Under the pieces are notes generated by a model, which did no database searches, had not been told where the DNA came from, and saw nothing but the letters and a program-made list of their open reading frames with translations. Position numbers and translations under genes: made by a program. From Grifola frondosa (lineage: Eukaryota; Basidiomycota; Agaricomycetes; Polyporales; Grifolaceae): a stretch of DNA of 64,000 nt. The DNA lies in the NCBI GenBank assembly GCA_001683735.1, contig LUGG01000053.1:39256-103255 (forward strand), written 5' to 3'. Below are positions 11,242 to 20,780 of this stretch, in pieces. Numbering within the stretch: position 1 is the stretch's first letter; every line of letters begins with the position of its first letter.

Positions 11242-11984
11242 ATGGGCAGCGCGCTCGACTGTCTCCTCGACCATGCACTGGGTCATGCGGGTACGCATCC
11301 TGCCTCCTCGTCACCTGTCGCACACCATCCTGATGCGCTCTTCGTCGTCGTCGGGGTGCTGGCTGGTCTGGGTGCGTATGTTCCCGCTTCTTCCTTCTGC
11401 TTCTGTTAATCTCCTCACTCATCAAGCACGGCGCATTGTCCCTCGAGTGCTGTGTGTTCAGCTTCTCGAGACGATCGCTTTGACGGTATGCGGTTTCCCG
11501 CGCTATCTTATGCTCGTCCGCGACCACGGCTACGTGTGCGACTCGATGTTGGTCACCGGTACGTGCGTCGCATTTCTTGGTCATTCTTCTCCCTTCTGTA
11601 CTGATCCCTGTCTTGGCGTACGGTCTGCAGATGTCCGCGCTCATTCTGCGCGGTCTGCAGCACTCGTCCCACTGTTCCCTTCCTTCGTCGTCGTCTCTAC
11701 TTGCTGGGCAAGCATTCGGCCTGCTCCACCTCGTCGCGTCACCACGCTTCGGGTCCTAGTGCGCTTTCCGCGTTCAACGACGCCCGAGTGGGTGCATCCG
11801 ATGCATAACCAGCTAAGTATCTTCTTCTTCCACCTGCCTACCATCTCGTAACTGATCCTTCCTGACAGTGCCCTACGCACTGTGCACTATCTGCCGTCGG
11901 GCATGCATACTGCATCCGCGGCACCTGCGACGTTCATCTCGTCGGCACGCCTACGTTGCCCACTGGCCTTCGCCCCACAGTTAG
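11242..11984 (+). CDS. Candidate four-exon antisense gene, about 187 codons (copy A)
   Basis: Proposed exons are 11242-11371, 11427-11558, 11631-11816 and 11869-11984, with introns of 55, 72 and 52 nt. Donors are GTGCGT, GTACGT and GTATCT. Acceptors are AAG, CAG and CAG, with CTCAC and CTGAT-type branch points. The phases match at every junction and no stop occurs until TAG at 11982-11984, which is followed at once by AATAAA. The predicted protein starts MGSALDCLLDHALGH, has a hydrophobic stretch ALFVVVGVLAGL and ends Cys/Arg/His-rich (CTICRRAC). No family is recognised. The region is poor in stop codons, so open frames are weak evidence. Copy B has three indels that break this model. Confidence 0.3.
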
Positions 11985-12003
11985 AATAAACGAACTGTTG
12001 GGG
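11972..12003. repeat. Stem-loop overlapping an internal copy of the polypurine-tract sequence (copy A)
   Basis: CCCCACAGTT (11973-11982) pairs with AACTGTTGGGG (11993-12003) with one bulged base. The left arm lies in CGCCCCACAGTTA (11972-11984), identical over 13 bases to the sequence abutting the 3' LTR at 7670-7682. It covers the stop codon of the candidate antisense gene, so it could be a transcript 3'-end hairpin or an internal priming site. Confidence 0.5.
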
Positions 12004-13117
12004 CACCTACTCAGTTCGTCTTCCTTCTTCGTTACTCTGCCTCCTGAATTTGCTGACTTAATTTCTCTCGAAATTAACAGCAATATTCATCTTCATTTTC
12101 CCGACGGCTGCTTATCTTTCCTTGTCCGTAGTTGTAACTTCGTATCGGGACTGTAGACTCTATTCCTGTATTCTCGGATAGTCTTCCCGGATGCAAACCA
12201 ACTGAAATCTTGCAATTCACCGTATGATATCAAGCCATCGTCTGCCTAATTCGTTCGTGGTATTTCTGCGAAACGACTCCTTCCATGTTGGCTTGGTCAA
12301 ATACCCATCTTCATCCGGCAGCCACTTCAGCAAATTGTCCTATTCCTTATTCAATACTTAAGTGACCATCCGATCGGAACTATCCTGATCGTGTCACTGC
12401 TCGCTTGCTTGTCATGACTTTTCGGCTCGATAAGTCAAATTAATGACTCGTCCATAATGCTTGCCACGTTAAACTTCGATTCCTTTGAAGGCTAGATCTC
12501 TTGGATGATCTCGAATCTCATATATCAAACCCCGCTCTTCAGGGTGCCTAGTTCCCTTGTTTTGGTGCTCATCATGCATCTCCAGAATTCTCGGTGTATC
12601 CTTGTCCTGCTATCCTAAATCGGTACTGGCCAACCTCCTCCCGATATTTCTTTATCCCTGAGTGCACACCGGAGACATGGTTCTTGACCTCATGTACACG
12701 TGTTCTGACTTCCTTACTAATCCTGTTCCATCCACAGACGGACTTCCAGCATCCCATGCCTCCTTGGCTATGTCCTGGTAAGATCCTCCAAATCTGTGCA
12801 ATGGCTAAACTTGCTAACTTCCTAAATCGTGTACTTCTTTGAGTGTCCCATGTTCGTCCCTGCCACTGGACCATATCGGTGGGTCCCAGATCCTTCTTCA
12901 TCTGCTATCTTGACACCGGAACACTCCGAATTTAAACTTTCCAAACTTCTTTTCTGATAGGCTTCTCGAGCGTCTATCGGACCGGTTTACATCATTGTCC
13001 TTGACGTGAGTATACATCAAAATAAATGATGTAAAGATGTCATCCAGAATTTCTTTTATAGCTGGGCACAAGCCTTGATCGCCGTTTAGTCTTCTTCTTT
13101 CCTTTCCATCACCACCA
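12004..13117. other. Interior segment with no assigned gene (copy A)
   Basis: A minus-strand frame of 109 codons (12901-12572, ATG start) and a short frame near 13140-12930 on the same strand have protein-like composition, for example CPAIKEILDDIF in copy B. They are fragmented differently in the two copies by single-base indels. I cannot connect them into one gene or recognise a domain. No RT, RNase H or integrase motif is seen. Just before the small antisense gene the plus strand has TTTTATAGC at about 13055, a weak TATA-like sequence. Confidence 0.4.
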
Positions 13118-13458
13118 ATGCCTATAGAGGTGGGACTTCCGATTACGCATTTCCCCCTTCCCGCATTATTAACCTGACTTGTTCCTAGTTGAACAGTACT
13201 GTTGGTTACCTAGATGAGACGGGAACGGTTACTGGGAAAGTGATCGAGGTGGAAATTGTGGATGTAAGCTTCTCTTCATATCTGCTGTGATCCTATCCGT
13301 GCTGAAATGTGCCGTAGGGTATGAAACGTGTTACCATCCAGGTTGATGGTAAACCAGTTCCCATGAAACTTCCGTAAGTCGAATTTCGCCCTTGAATAAA
13401 TACTGCTTATCCTTGCTTCCATAGTGCTGCAACGGTGTTTTCCGTCCGTCGCACGTGA
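13118..13458 (+). CDS. Small four-exon antisense gene, 58 codons (copy A)
   Basis: Exons are 13118-13129, 13189-13263, 13318-13373 and 13425-13458, with introns of 59, 54 and 51 nt. Donors are GTGGGA, GTAAGC and GTAAGT, and every acceptor is TAG. The phases join cleanly to a 58-residue protein that starts MPIE and ends SVRRT before TGA. Its composition is that of a compact beta-rich fold (alternating V/I/T with G turns: GKVIEVEIVDG, VTIQVDGKPVPMKL). It is convergent with the polyprotein gene, which stops at 13579, and has no recognised relative. The 177-nt reading frame is kept across three introns in ordinary AT-rich sequence, which makes chance unlikely. In copy B one base is missing at the end of exon 1. 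Confidence 0.6.
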
Positions 13459-13578
13459 GAATGATGTACCTAGAATTAGATAGATACATCATTGAACCTG
13501 ATCGATTGTCCATTTGCCTGATTTAACCTGTTCGAATTCTTTCCAAACACAATATCGCTTGAATTGGAGAGGAAGAAT

Positions 13579-16371
13579 TTAGGCCGAGTGGTCTGACTCG
13601 ATGTCAGACTGATTGTCTAGAGTGCGACACTCTATGGGTCCACAGTAATCTATGACTTCATACCATTTCCCATTCGGATATCGGTTATACCGTGCGTTCA
13701 CTTTCAGCTTGCGCTTCCGACGAGGTGCCATGACCGCATTGGATTTATCTGCCAGAGCCGGCTCATGATTATCTGATGCCTGAGAATCGGAGGGTAAGGG
13801 ATATGTATCCTCAAAATTTCCTTCCTGATTTTCATTCCTCAGAAACAATATTTTCGCTGTCTCAGGTAGGGGCCCTGACATTTCTTCAGGTATGTCTGGT
13901 TCGCTGTCTGAATCCCATATTTCTAGAGCTTCGTGACCACCTCTATCGGAATATCTGGTAAAAATCACTTTCTCAGGTGATCTATGCCTTTTCCGTGATG
14001 TGACTGCTGTCTTCGATTTTTCGGCCTTCAATGACTCCCTCTTTCTCCATATGTCCCATGCTGGATTATCGGCGAGTTTTCCAACCCGTTCGACCGGTAC
14101 ATCTTTATTCGTATGCCAGATGATGTCCGGTCCAGCATGATAGGCGTAATGTATTCATCTGCATATTCATTCCGAATACAAATCCCATATTTGTTGCTCA
14201 TCCTTATGGCAGTAGTGTGACAAGGAGCAACAGGGGGAGATCCTGGTGTAGTCACAGGTTCCAATATGTCCTCGTCAATTGGTACCCATAGCTGCTGTCC
14301 ATTGACAATCTCACATCGGTGAGTAGCTTCTGCGGGAATCTTCTGGATGATTTCGGTGCGTCCATATCGGAGAGTAAAGGCTGATCTTTAATTTGATCTT
14401 CCTTTTCCTTCAACTCTCTTTCCTTCCTTCCCTTTCCCTGGCCTTCCTTTCCTCAAGTCTCTGTGTCGCCAATTCTTTTTCCTTGGCTATCCTTGCTATG
14501 TCTGCCCTCATCCAATCCCATACTTTCTTTTCAATGAGTTTGCCTACCCGAGTGAGTGGTTCATTCTTATCCGAAACCCATGTTATGTCTGGATCCAGAT
14601 CGAGTGGAGTAATCCAATCGTCTGCAACTTCCCGGTCAACACATACTCCATGATCATCATCTAGCCTAATGGCTGTCGAATAACATTCCAAGCATGGTGG
14701 AGATCCTGGACCATTCATGGGTTTAAAGTTATTTTGATCCAGTGGTATCCAGATTCGCTGACCAAGGACCATGCCACATTTATGAGTGGCTTCAGCTGGG
14801 ATCCTTCGAACAATCTTTGGCACTTCGGGTTTTGAGATCTGAATATCTGCACATAATCCTTCATTCTTTTTCTCCAATTCTCTGGTTCCTGATTTTGGCA
14901 TATCAGTTTCTATAGTCTGAGTCTCAACTTCGACTGTAGAAGGTGGGGGCTTATCTGCCTCAGGCAAATAAATCATCTGAAATATGCCATGACCACTTTT
15001 CTCGACTCCATCAATGGATACTTTGACGTCACGTAACAAGAACAAGTCTTCTTGGATTCCTATATTTGTACTCCAATTATCTCTCATTATGAGATAATCA
15101 GATTCACAAGATGAGATGGAACCTAAGATAGGCTGAAGTGGTCCAGAGCATGACCATATTGGGCACAATATTTAAGCAACAAGTGCTCATACGAGGTGCG
15201 TGATATGTAATCGTGGATATTCACAGCCTGCTGATGACCTAGAGCATGATTATTCTTATAACATAGACCATCCCAGTGAACTGCATTCCAATTATTTGGA
15301 GATACTGGTTCAGTCGGAACCTCTGAGCTTTCTTGGATTTGAGATTCCTGATGATTCGGCAAATTCTGTACATTGCCTGCCTCCATTAAGGATTGTATAC
15401 CCTTTGAGTCGCTGAAATCTAGAACAGGTAAAGGATCCTTGCATTCCTTCATGGCTTGAATGCTGGCACATAATGGAGCCTTCTTTGATAGGGCTGCAGT
15501 TTGCGCCTCCATACTGGTAACAAGCATTCCAAAACTCTTCTTTCCATCTTCTGAGCTTATCTCCACATAGACTCCATCTGGGCTATTCCGTATGAGAAGG
15601 TTGTTGCGCCTTTGCCATGGCTGACCAAATAATGCTGGTACTGCCAAACCTTCGACAACATAAAGATCGGCATGGGTTACTACTGATCCAAGCGAAATTT
15701 GCACTGGCCATATTCCATAATATGACAGTGGCTTTCCAGATACATCTGATAACTTCATCGGAATTGCCTTCTCCTTGCTTCCTCCCAAGGTTTTCCAAAT
15801 ATCGGCTGAGATACAATCGAGTTGTGAACCTGTATCAATAAGGAATGGGATTACACAATCGTTAAGCCGCACTGGAACTGTAATGAGTGGGGGTAGGGTA
15901 GACATAAACCATTTCGCCATTTGATCTGGGAAGGTATGTGGCTTTGCAACTTCAGCTCGGAGCATCGTGATTAGTCCTGGTTGATCCATTTGAATGCAAC
16001 AATTCTCGAGATTGGTAGAAGAAGTTGGTAGCATCTTAACAATTGCTTGACCGTATACTCCTCCTTTCTTATCAAAGAATTGTACATCCCTTAACAAGAA
16101 GGTTCGCCCATATGGTCCTAGCTGATAATCCTGGAATTCAAGGCCACGTTCTGCCAAAAGCGTACATGGGCCTGATGATATTGGCTTCAGGTTATGGTTC
16201 TGAATCTTCAACTTCTGGGCTAGACTATTGTATAAGGCTTCATCCAGATCATTATCTGATGAATCATCCACATGGCTTGAGCTCGGAATTGTACTTCGTC
16301 TCTTTGAGTACAATTTAAATGCTTCCTTTGCCTATAGAGTTTCCATATCTTCTGCTTCATCAATATCGGCA
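13579..16371 (-). pseudogene. C-terminal part of the retrotransposon polyprotein with second retropepsin domain (copy A)
   Basis: Minus-strand frames 16313-15123, 15168-14410, 14264-14028 and 14031-13579 are pieces of one long chain; copy B holds 804 codons of it uninterrupted. The first part has a second aspartic protease: FLIDTGSQLDCIS (catalytic Asp of DTG) and, about 80 residues on, LFGQPWQRRNN, matching the retropepsin flap-to-C-terminal layout. After this come two repeated modules, each containing a Cys/His pattern and PGSPP, and a basic tail (APRRKRKLKV). In this copy the chain is cut by a TAG at 16334-16332 where copy B has CAG, and by small indels near 15150, 14400 and 14130. No RT motif follows. 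The repeated modules are unrecognised. Confidence 0.75.
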
Positions 16372-16851
16372 TTATTTCCTTCTGAAGACTCTGACGATGT
16401 AGAGTTCCACTTTGTCACTATCTGCATCATCAGGAAATTCTACCTCCTCTGTTGAGTCGGTGTCCTCCTCAGATGAGGTATCGCTGATATCTGCCAATTC
16501 GGGAAGGTCCAAATCATCCTCCTCAATTTCTTCAACCCTCGCATATGGCTCTGTCTTGTTCCATTCCTTCACAACTGTAGCATATACTGCTGAGTCTGCA
16601 GAGGTTGATGGGGAGACTAGTAACTCTGATTCCGGATATCCATTTTGGCCTCGGAATGTTAAATATGTTCCATCATCTCTTTCAGCAATTCCAACACCAT
16701 TATCCTGCTGCCAAGGTCTTCCTAATAGGCCATCAAATGGGGGATCAGATGCAACATATGCATTGATATTGGTCTCAATATGACCAATCTTTAGTGGTAT
16801 GTTCTCCACTAATCCCAGTAATTCGCCTCGGCCTCCATTTGCATCACTCAT
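16372..16851 (-). CDS. Retropepsin C-terminal half and acidic linker (copy A)
   Basis: Continues the first protease domain in a shifted frame: after MSDANGGRGELLG comes the retropepsin C-terminal signature DPPFDGLLGRPWQQDNG. The rest is a very acidic linker (EEIEEDDLDLPE, SSEEDTDSTEEVEF). It overlaps the previous frame by ATGA, and a one-base shift at an A-run near 16865 is needed to join them. Both copies share this shift. In copy B this segment has one further lost base, near 56361. Confidence 0.7.
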   Translation of the reverse strand: MSDANGGRGELLGLVENIPLKIGHIETNINAYVASDPPFDGLLGRPWQQDNGVGIAERDDGTYLTFRGQNGYPESELLVSPSTSADSAVYATVVKEWNKTEPYARVEEIEEDDLDLPELADISDTSSEEDTDSTEEVEFPDDADSDKVELYIVRVFRRK

Positions 16852-18014
16852 AGATATGCTTTCCTTTTATTCATCGGCAAATGAACTGTAGATTTCCAGA
16901 CCTTCTCACTGATAATATTCAGCTGAGAACCAGTGTCCACAATAAATGACACAGGTTTTCGGTTACATTCCATGAAAAGCCGAATCAGTGATCCACGGGT
17001 CGCAGTGACCAAATTCGAAGTCGGCGCTGGAATTACGTCTGTCTTCTTAACCCGAAGAATATTCTGCAACTGCTGAGCAACTTCCTTGGATACTCCAACA
17101 ACCTCTCCCACAGATAAGGTGAGTTGAGTGTTAAGTATCTTGTTAAGAACCGATGCAGGATCCACTTCTCTGCTGATCACAGAAGTACGTGCTGCTGATC
17201 GAGCATGTTCTGTCACTTGCTCCCTGTTAGGCCTATTATTGGACATAGCTGGGTCATCCAATATCTCCACATCATTGTCTGGATTGAAATTCCTCGTCTG
17301 TACATCAATTGGGGTTAATTTCTGCATTGGTACCTGAGGTACTGCAGAAATCTCGGGCCGACTTGTTGAAGCAAGGTGAGGTGGTGGACCCTTTTGCTGT
17401 GGCAACACCTCTCTTTGCTTTCCCTTATATCCTGTGCTTCCCTGATATCCATCTCTGATTTGATTGCGATAGGAACGAGTTTCCCGAGGGACCTTCTCTA
17501 CAGGGAAGACCAAAACGTCGGACTCGTCTTCCTCATCCATTTCTTCATCATCAGAGACCTCATCACATACAAGGTAATTCACCTCTGGGGCTATCCGCTT
17601 AATTGCCTGCATCCAATTCTCATCTGGGTTTCGAAAAACTGGTATACCATTCTTCACGGTAAACCTTCCTCGATAGTCCTTTAGGAGAAGACCCTTTGTC
17701 ATCATTTCCTGTAGGCGAGGACAGTTACCCATAATGTGACCAGATTCTCCACATCCAAAGCATCCTATTGAAGGTGGTCGAGATGAGAGAAAGCGATTTG
17801 GATCTGGCCTGCTGAACTGAGTCGGTGGAGGAGGTATGTCAACTCTATTAATTCGAGGTCGTGGTAGACATTCCGCAGCTAAAGGATTTAGCTGTGAAGC
17901 CTGAAGGTATAATAATCCATACTTCGGATCCTCCACGGACAAATTCTTCATTTGCATGATTAGTTTGTCCATTTCGTCCTTGAGCTTATTTGGGTTGGTC
18001 CTTTCATCACCTTT
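16848..18014 (-). CDS. Nucleocapsid zinc knuckle and first retropepsin N-terminal half (copy A)
   Basis: Open frame reached from gag by a one-base backward shift at about 18014; a first ATG lies at 17972. Residues near 75-90 form a CCHC zinc knuckle, CFGCGESGHIMGNC (C-x2-C-x4-H-x4-C), the RNA-binding nucleocapsid signature. A long linker with an acidic stretch (SDDEEMDEEDESD) follows, then FIVDTGSQLNIIS, a retropepsin active site. The frame ends just after it, and the rest of the protease is in the next frame (16851-16372). The same product is encoded in copy B at 57576-56452 without change. Confidence 0.85.
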   Translation of the reverse strand, partial: KGDERTNPNKLKDEMDKLIMQMKNLSVEDPKYGLLYLQASQLNPLAAECLPRPRINRVDIPPPPTQFSRPDPNRFLSSRPPSIGCFGCGESGHIMGNCPRLQEMMTKGLLLKDYRGRFTVKNGIPVFRNPDENWMQAIKRIAPEVNYLVCDEVSDDEEMDEEDESDVLVFPVEKVPRETRSYRNQIRDGYQGSTGYKGKQREVLPQQKGPPPHLASTSRPEISAVPQVPMQKLTPIDVQTRNFNPDNDVEILDDPAMSNNRPNREQVTEHARSAARTSVISREVDPASVLNKILNTQLTLSVGEVVGVSKEVAQQLQNILRVKKTDVIPAPTSNLVTATRGSLIRLFMECNRKPVSFIVDTGSQLNIISEKVWKSTVHLPMNKRKAYL

Positions 18015-18916
18015 CCCAAAGGTTTGCCCAATTTGCTAGACTCTCTCCGGGGTGTTCCATGACTAATAGGAACTTCATCTTCATCATCATCATCATCATC
18101 ATGTGCAGACCTTGCCTGGAATCGGACCTTCTTTCCACCTTTGGCTCTGGCTGCACGTCTCCTTGTATCTGCAATCCTTTCATTTCCATAGTCTTCATCA
18201 TCTGAATCATCATCGTCAACCAGATCATGATCATAGATGTCTTCAGATCCTAATCTCTCTGTATCAAATCTGTCAGATCCTAACAGATTCTCTGCAGCAT
18301 TTGAAATTGCTTCTGGCTCAAATGGTTGTGACATATCATGAAGTGGTTCTGTCAAAAGAATCCTAGCCTCCAGCTGCTTGCGGAACGGGGTGTAAATTCC
18401 AGTCCACAGGTAGTAGGCATAGTCGAAATCACTGATTTTCCTTTGCCCTTTCAACCATCCAGCAATGCGGATAAACTTCCTTAAGTATCTCCGCCAATCC
18501 TTCAGATCGTATATCTTTTCTCGCCTAAATTGGGCAACAAAGGCCTGAAGATCCTTCAAGCGGAACCTCTTTGACTCGAGGTCAGCATTGAAGTATATCT
18601 CGATATTCGCCTTTAATTGATCCCAATTTCCATTCCTGAAACTGGAGAAACCCTCAATAGTTTCTCGTACCGTACGAGAACAGTAATCTGTGACTGTTTC
18701 GCATTTCTCCTCTGCCGTAAGCCTGTGTAGCGTGGCCAACTTCTCAAAGTGGCGAAGGAAGGGCCTGACTTCTGCAGAATCTCCCTTAAAACGCTTAGGT
18801 GCAGTCTTGGTGCCTTCGACTGGCATGTCCATGACTGACCTGGTGTTTGAAATTGATGTGAACTGGCTATCCATCATAGGACTGCCTATATTCGAATTCT
18901 GGGTTCCGGTATACAT
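17960..18916 (-). CDS. Gag-like capsid protein of the LTR retrotransposon (copy A)
   Basis: The first ATG of the frame is at 18916 (MYTGTQNSNIG), giving 318 residues; the frame is open further up to 19000, but only with a TTG. The chain has a helical capsid-like region of about 200 residues (FLRHFEKLATLHRL, WDQLKANIEIYFNAD, LKDWRRYLRKFIRIAGWL) typical of Ty3/gypsy-type Gag. An acidic C-terminus follows, with a run of six Asp encoded by a CAT/ATC microsatellite at about 18075-18100. It stops at TAA 17962-17960 and overlaps the zinc-knuckle frame. A heptamer GGGAAAG (18017-18011) is in the correct phase for a -1 shift. Copy B is identical. Confidence 0.85.
   Translation of the reverse strand: MYTGTQNSNIGSPMMDSQFTSISNTRSVMDMPVEGTKTAPKRFKGDSAEVRPFLRHFEKLATLHRLTAEEKCETVTDYCSRTVRETIEGFSSFRNGNWDQLKANIEIYFNADLESKRFRLKDLQAFVAQFRREKIYDLKDWRRYLRKFIRIAGWLKGQRKISDFDYAYYLWTGIYTPFRKQLEARILLTEPLHDMSQPFEPEAISNAAENLLGSDRFDTERLGSEDIYDHDLVDDDDSDDEDYGNERIADTRRRAARAKGGKKVRFQARSAHDDDDDDEDEVPISHGTPRRESSKLGKPLGKVMKGPTQISSRTKWTN
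18011..18017 (-). promoter_or_regulatory. Candidate -1 ribosomal frameshift heptamer GGGAAAG (copy A)
   Basis: In the gag frame this is read as G GGA AAG, the X XXY YYZ pattern of eukaryotic -1 slippery sites. Slipping here moves ribosomes into the frame that reads NPNKLKDEMDKLIMQM and then the zinc knuckle. I see no strong stem-loop downstream. The alternative is a fixed one-base loss. Confidence 0.4.
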
Positions 18917-19014
18917 GACTCCTGAACACGTATAACCGTGGGTGTGATCACAGAGATATACCACTCGTGTGATGACGTATGCTTGACAACTTTTCTTCAA
19001 TAACTATCTTTCCT

Positions 19015-19032
19015 CCCTCGCGGTGGGCTCCA
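19015..19032 (-). other. Primer-binding-site-like sequence (copy A)
   Basis: Eight bases inside the 5' LTR the minus strand reads TGGAGCCCACCGCGAGGG. TGG complements the CCA end of a tRNA, and the rest would pair with an acceptor ending GGUGGGCU. The particular tRNA was not identified. Confidence 0.5.
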
Positions 19033-19040
19033 ACTCTTCT

Positions 19041-20780
19041 TGTCGTATTCTTCCGGCGATCGGTATGAAACAACACACTTTTCACCAAACAACCAAAAGG
19101 CTATCTGACTAGAGTAATATTTTGTTTTATAGTCGAGGGGTTATTTCCCGGATAGGACGGGTGCACCGAGCGTAACGGGGTTTCCTACTTTTCCGGATAG
19201 AGGCTCAGTCGAGTCCGGTTGCGCGAAGATACGCTATATCACAGGAGACTCTGAAGATGCTCTGTGAAGTATCCTACGGTACTTGGTTACTTACAGTATA
19301 CCTGTGGGGAACAAGAAAAAGACTAGGCTAGACTCAAATAGTCTGCCTCGTTAGTATGCTTCTAACTTCTTTTCAAAGTTACTGCCTTCTTGCAGTACTT
19401 TGACTTCAATACTGATTCCGCTTGCTGATTAGGAATGCTCCTGGACTTCTTTCCAGAGACTTATACTCCGTAATCACTTACAAGACGGACTTCCCAAACC
19501 CAATACAAACAACCAATTTCTCAAACTGACGGTGCGTACCTGATGTCCTTTATGACAGGATTGCCTCCACTGTCCTAACAAAAGTCTACCAATCTTCCTA
19601 CTAACCTTGTGCTTCCAGAATCTCTTGCCTGGACAGTTGACAATTTAGGGAAGTGATATGCCCCTTTTGTGACAGGATTACTTCACTGTCCTAATAAAGG
19701 TCCAATATTTCCTGCCTGAACTTGTGCTTCCAGAATCTCTTGCCTGGACAGTTGACAATTCAGGAAATACTTTACAAACAGGTAAGCCTAGACCACACAC
19801 TCAAGTGGGCCTCAAAGTTAGAGAAAGAAATTCTGATTCAAAGCTAAGGTTGGCTGAGGAACGAGAGCTTTGGGGGGGATCCAAGAGATGGATGATCAAA
19901 AGATGGATGGATCAAAAGATGGATGATGGGGCCCCTCATTCGCTCCAGCTTATATACTCTACAGAATGTTTCTGGAAAGTTCTATTCTATGGCTGACTAA
20001 TGCTCCTTCTGCTTACCAATCCACTCCAAATGCTTACCAATCCACTAAGTTTTCTGCTGACGAATTGCATTTGGAAGTTGCTGGAAGCTTCCTTGACCTG
20101 CTAGCACATTCTACACAGGTCTCTCTCCTTCTGGAGAATTCTCCCAGGTTCCATGAGTTCCTAGGGTGTTCTTCATGATTCTATGATACTCTGGAGTCTA
20201 CTGAAATATTCTAGCAGATTCTCCAGGTTTCTGTATTCTTCCAGGACAATCTGGAAGGGGAATTTTCGATTAAAGTCTTCTTTTAAGACTATAATCTTCT
20301 GGGAAATTCCAGGACCTTCTGTCCTTCCAGGATATTCCAGGATATTCATCAGCAAGGGGACACAAGTCTGCTCAACTAAGCAGAAATGACCACAGTACAT
20401 CTTTGCTGACACAATTCCAATTACAAGAGGTGAACTGAGCGAAGTGCAATATGTGATGGGAGATGAATGTGACAGATAAGGAAAGGGAAGAAAGGGGATA
20501 AGCCGTGATGTATTATGACCTTGACCTTCTTGACTGTCCCTAGACTCCCTGCAACTGCTGCTGCCACAATCGAATGTCTCCTGGGAAAATGACCATGTTT
20601 GATCAGAATGCAACATAGTCATTATCCAGCTTCAATGCTCCTGTCATCCAGCGCACTGTCTGGGCTGCCCAATTCCATGCTATCGTTTCATTCCCTGCAT
20701 GCTTTCACGTGTGTGGGTAGTGCAGACACTGGTCAATGAAATTGCCATGTCCGAGTACCAATCCAGATTGGTGCACGACA
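19041..20780 (-). repeat. 5' LTR of the retrotransposon (copy A)
   Basis: 1740-bp partner of 5930-7666. It contains the U3-type promoter box TATATAAG at 19949-19956 on the minus strand. Differences from the other LTR are confined to about 20340-20660 (CACACAAG versus ACACAAG, ACT versus ACATCT, a GT/AT change and a CA gain). Its right edge interrupts the Ulp1-type gene. Confidence 0.93.
19949..19956 (-). promoter_or_regulatory. Putative LTR promoter TATA box (copy A)
   Basis: TATATAAG on the minus strand within the 5' LTR, about 825 bp after the LTR start in element orientation and about 1.0 kb before the gag ATG. This places U3 before it and R/U5 after it. Confidence 0.45.

Larger units (their letters stand above)
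5930..20780 (-). mobile_element. Complete LTR retrotransposon lacking visible reverse transcriptase (copy A)
   Basis: Two direct LTRs of 1737 and 1740 bp enclose 11.4 kb. LTR ends are TGTCGT...ACGACA and the flanks show a 4-bp CCGC target duplication (5926-5929 and 20781-20784). Gag and retropepsin frames read on the minus strand, so the right LTR is the 5' LTR. A primer-binding-like TGG site follows it. The 14.85-kb length and the absence of any RT, RNase H or integrase motif in six frames point to a non-autonomous, LARD-like element that keeps Gag and protease. The LTRs differ at only about five positions, all in the last 400 bp, so insertion was recent. Confidence 0.92.

Noticed and set aside
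9474..11644. Long minus-strand Arg/Glu-rich open frames in the GC-rich interior (131 and 234 codons)
   Set aside because: Composition of a purine-rich strand poor in stops; frames are not conserved through the indels in copy B.
7667..13578. Search for reverse transcriptase, RNase H and integrase motifs
   Set aside because: No YxDD, LPQG or DD35E-like pattern found in any frame; recorded as absence, pending an HMM search.
16848..16880. Second programmed frameshift between the two halves of the first retropepsin
   Set aside because: The shift lies at an A-run (AAAA) without a proper X XXY YYZ heptamer and inside a protease domain, so a lost base is more likely.
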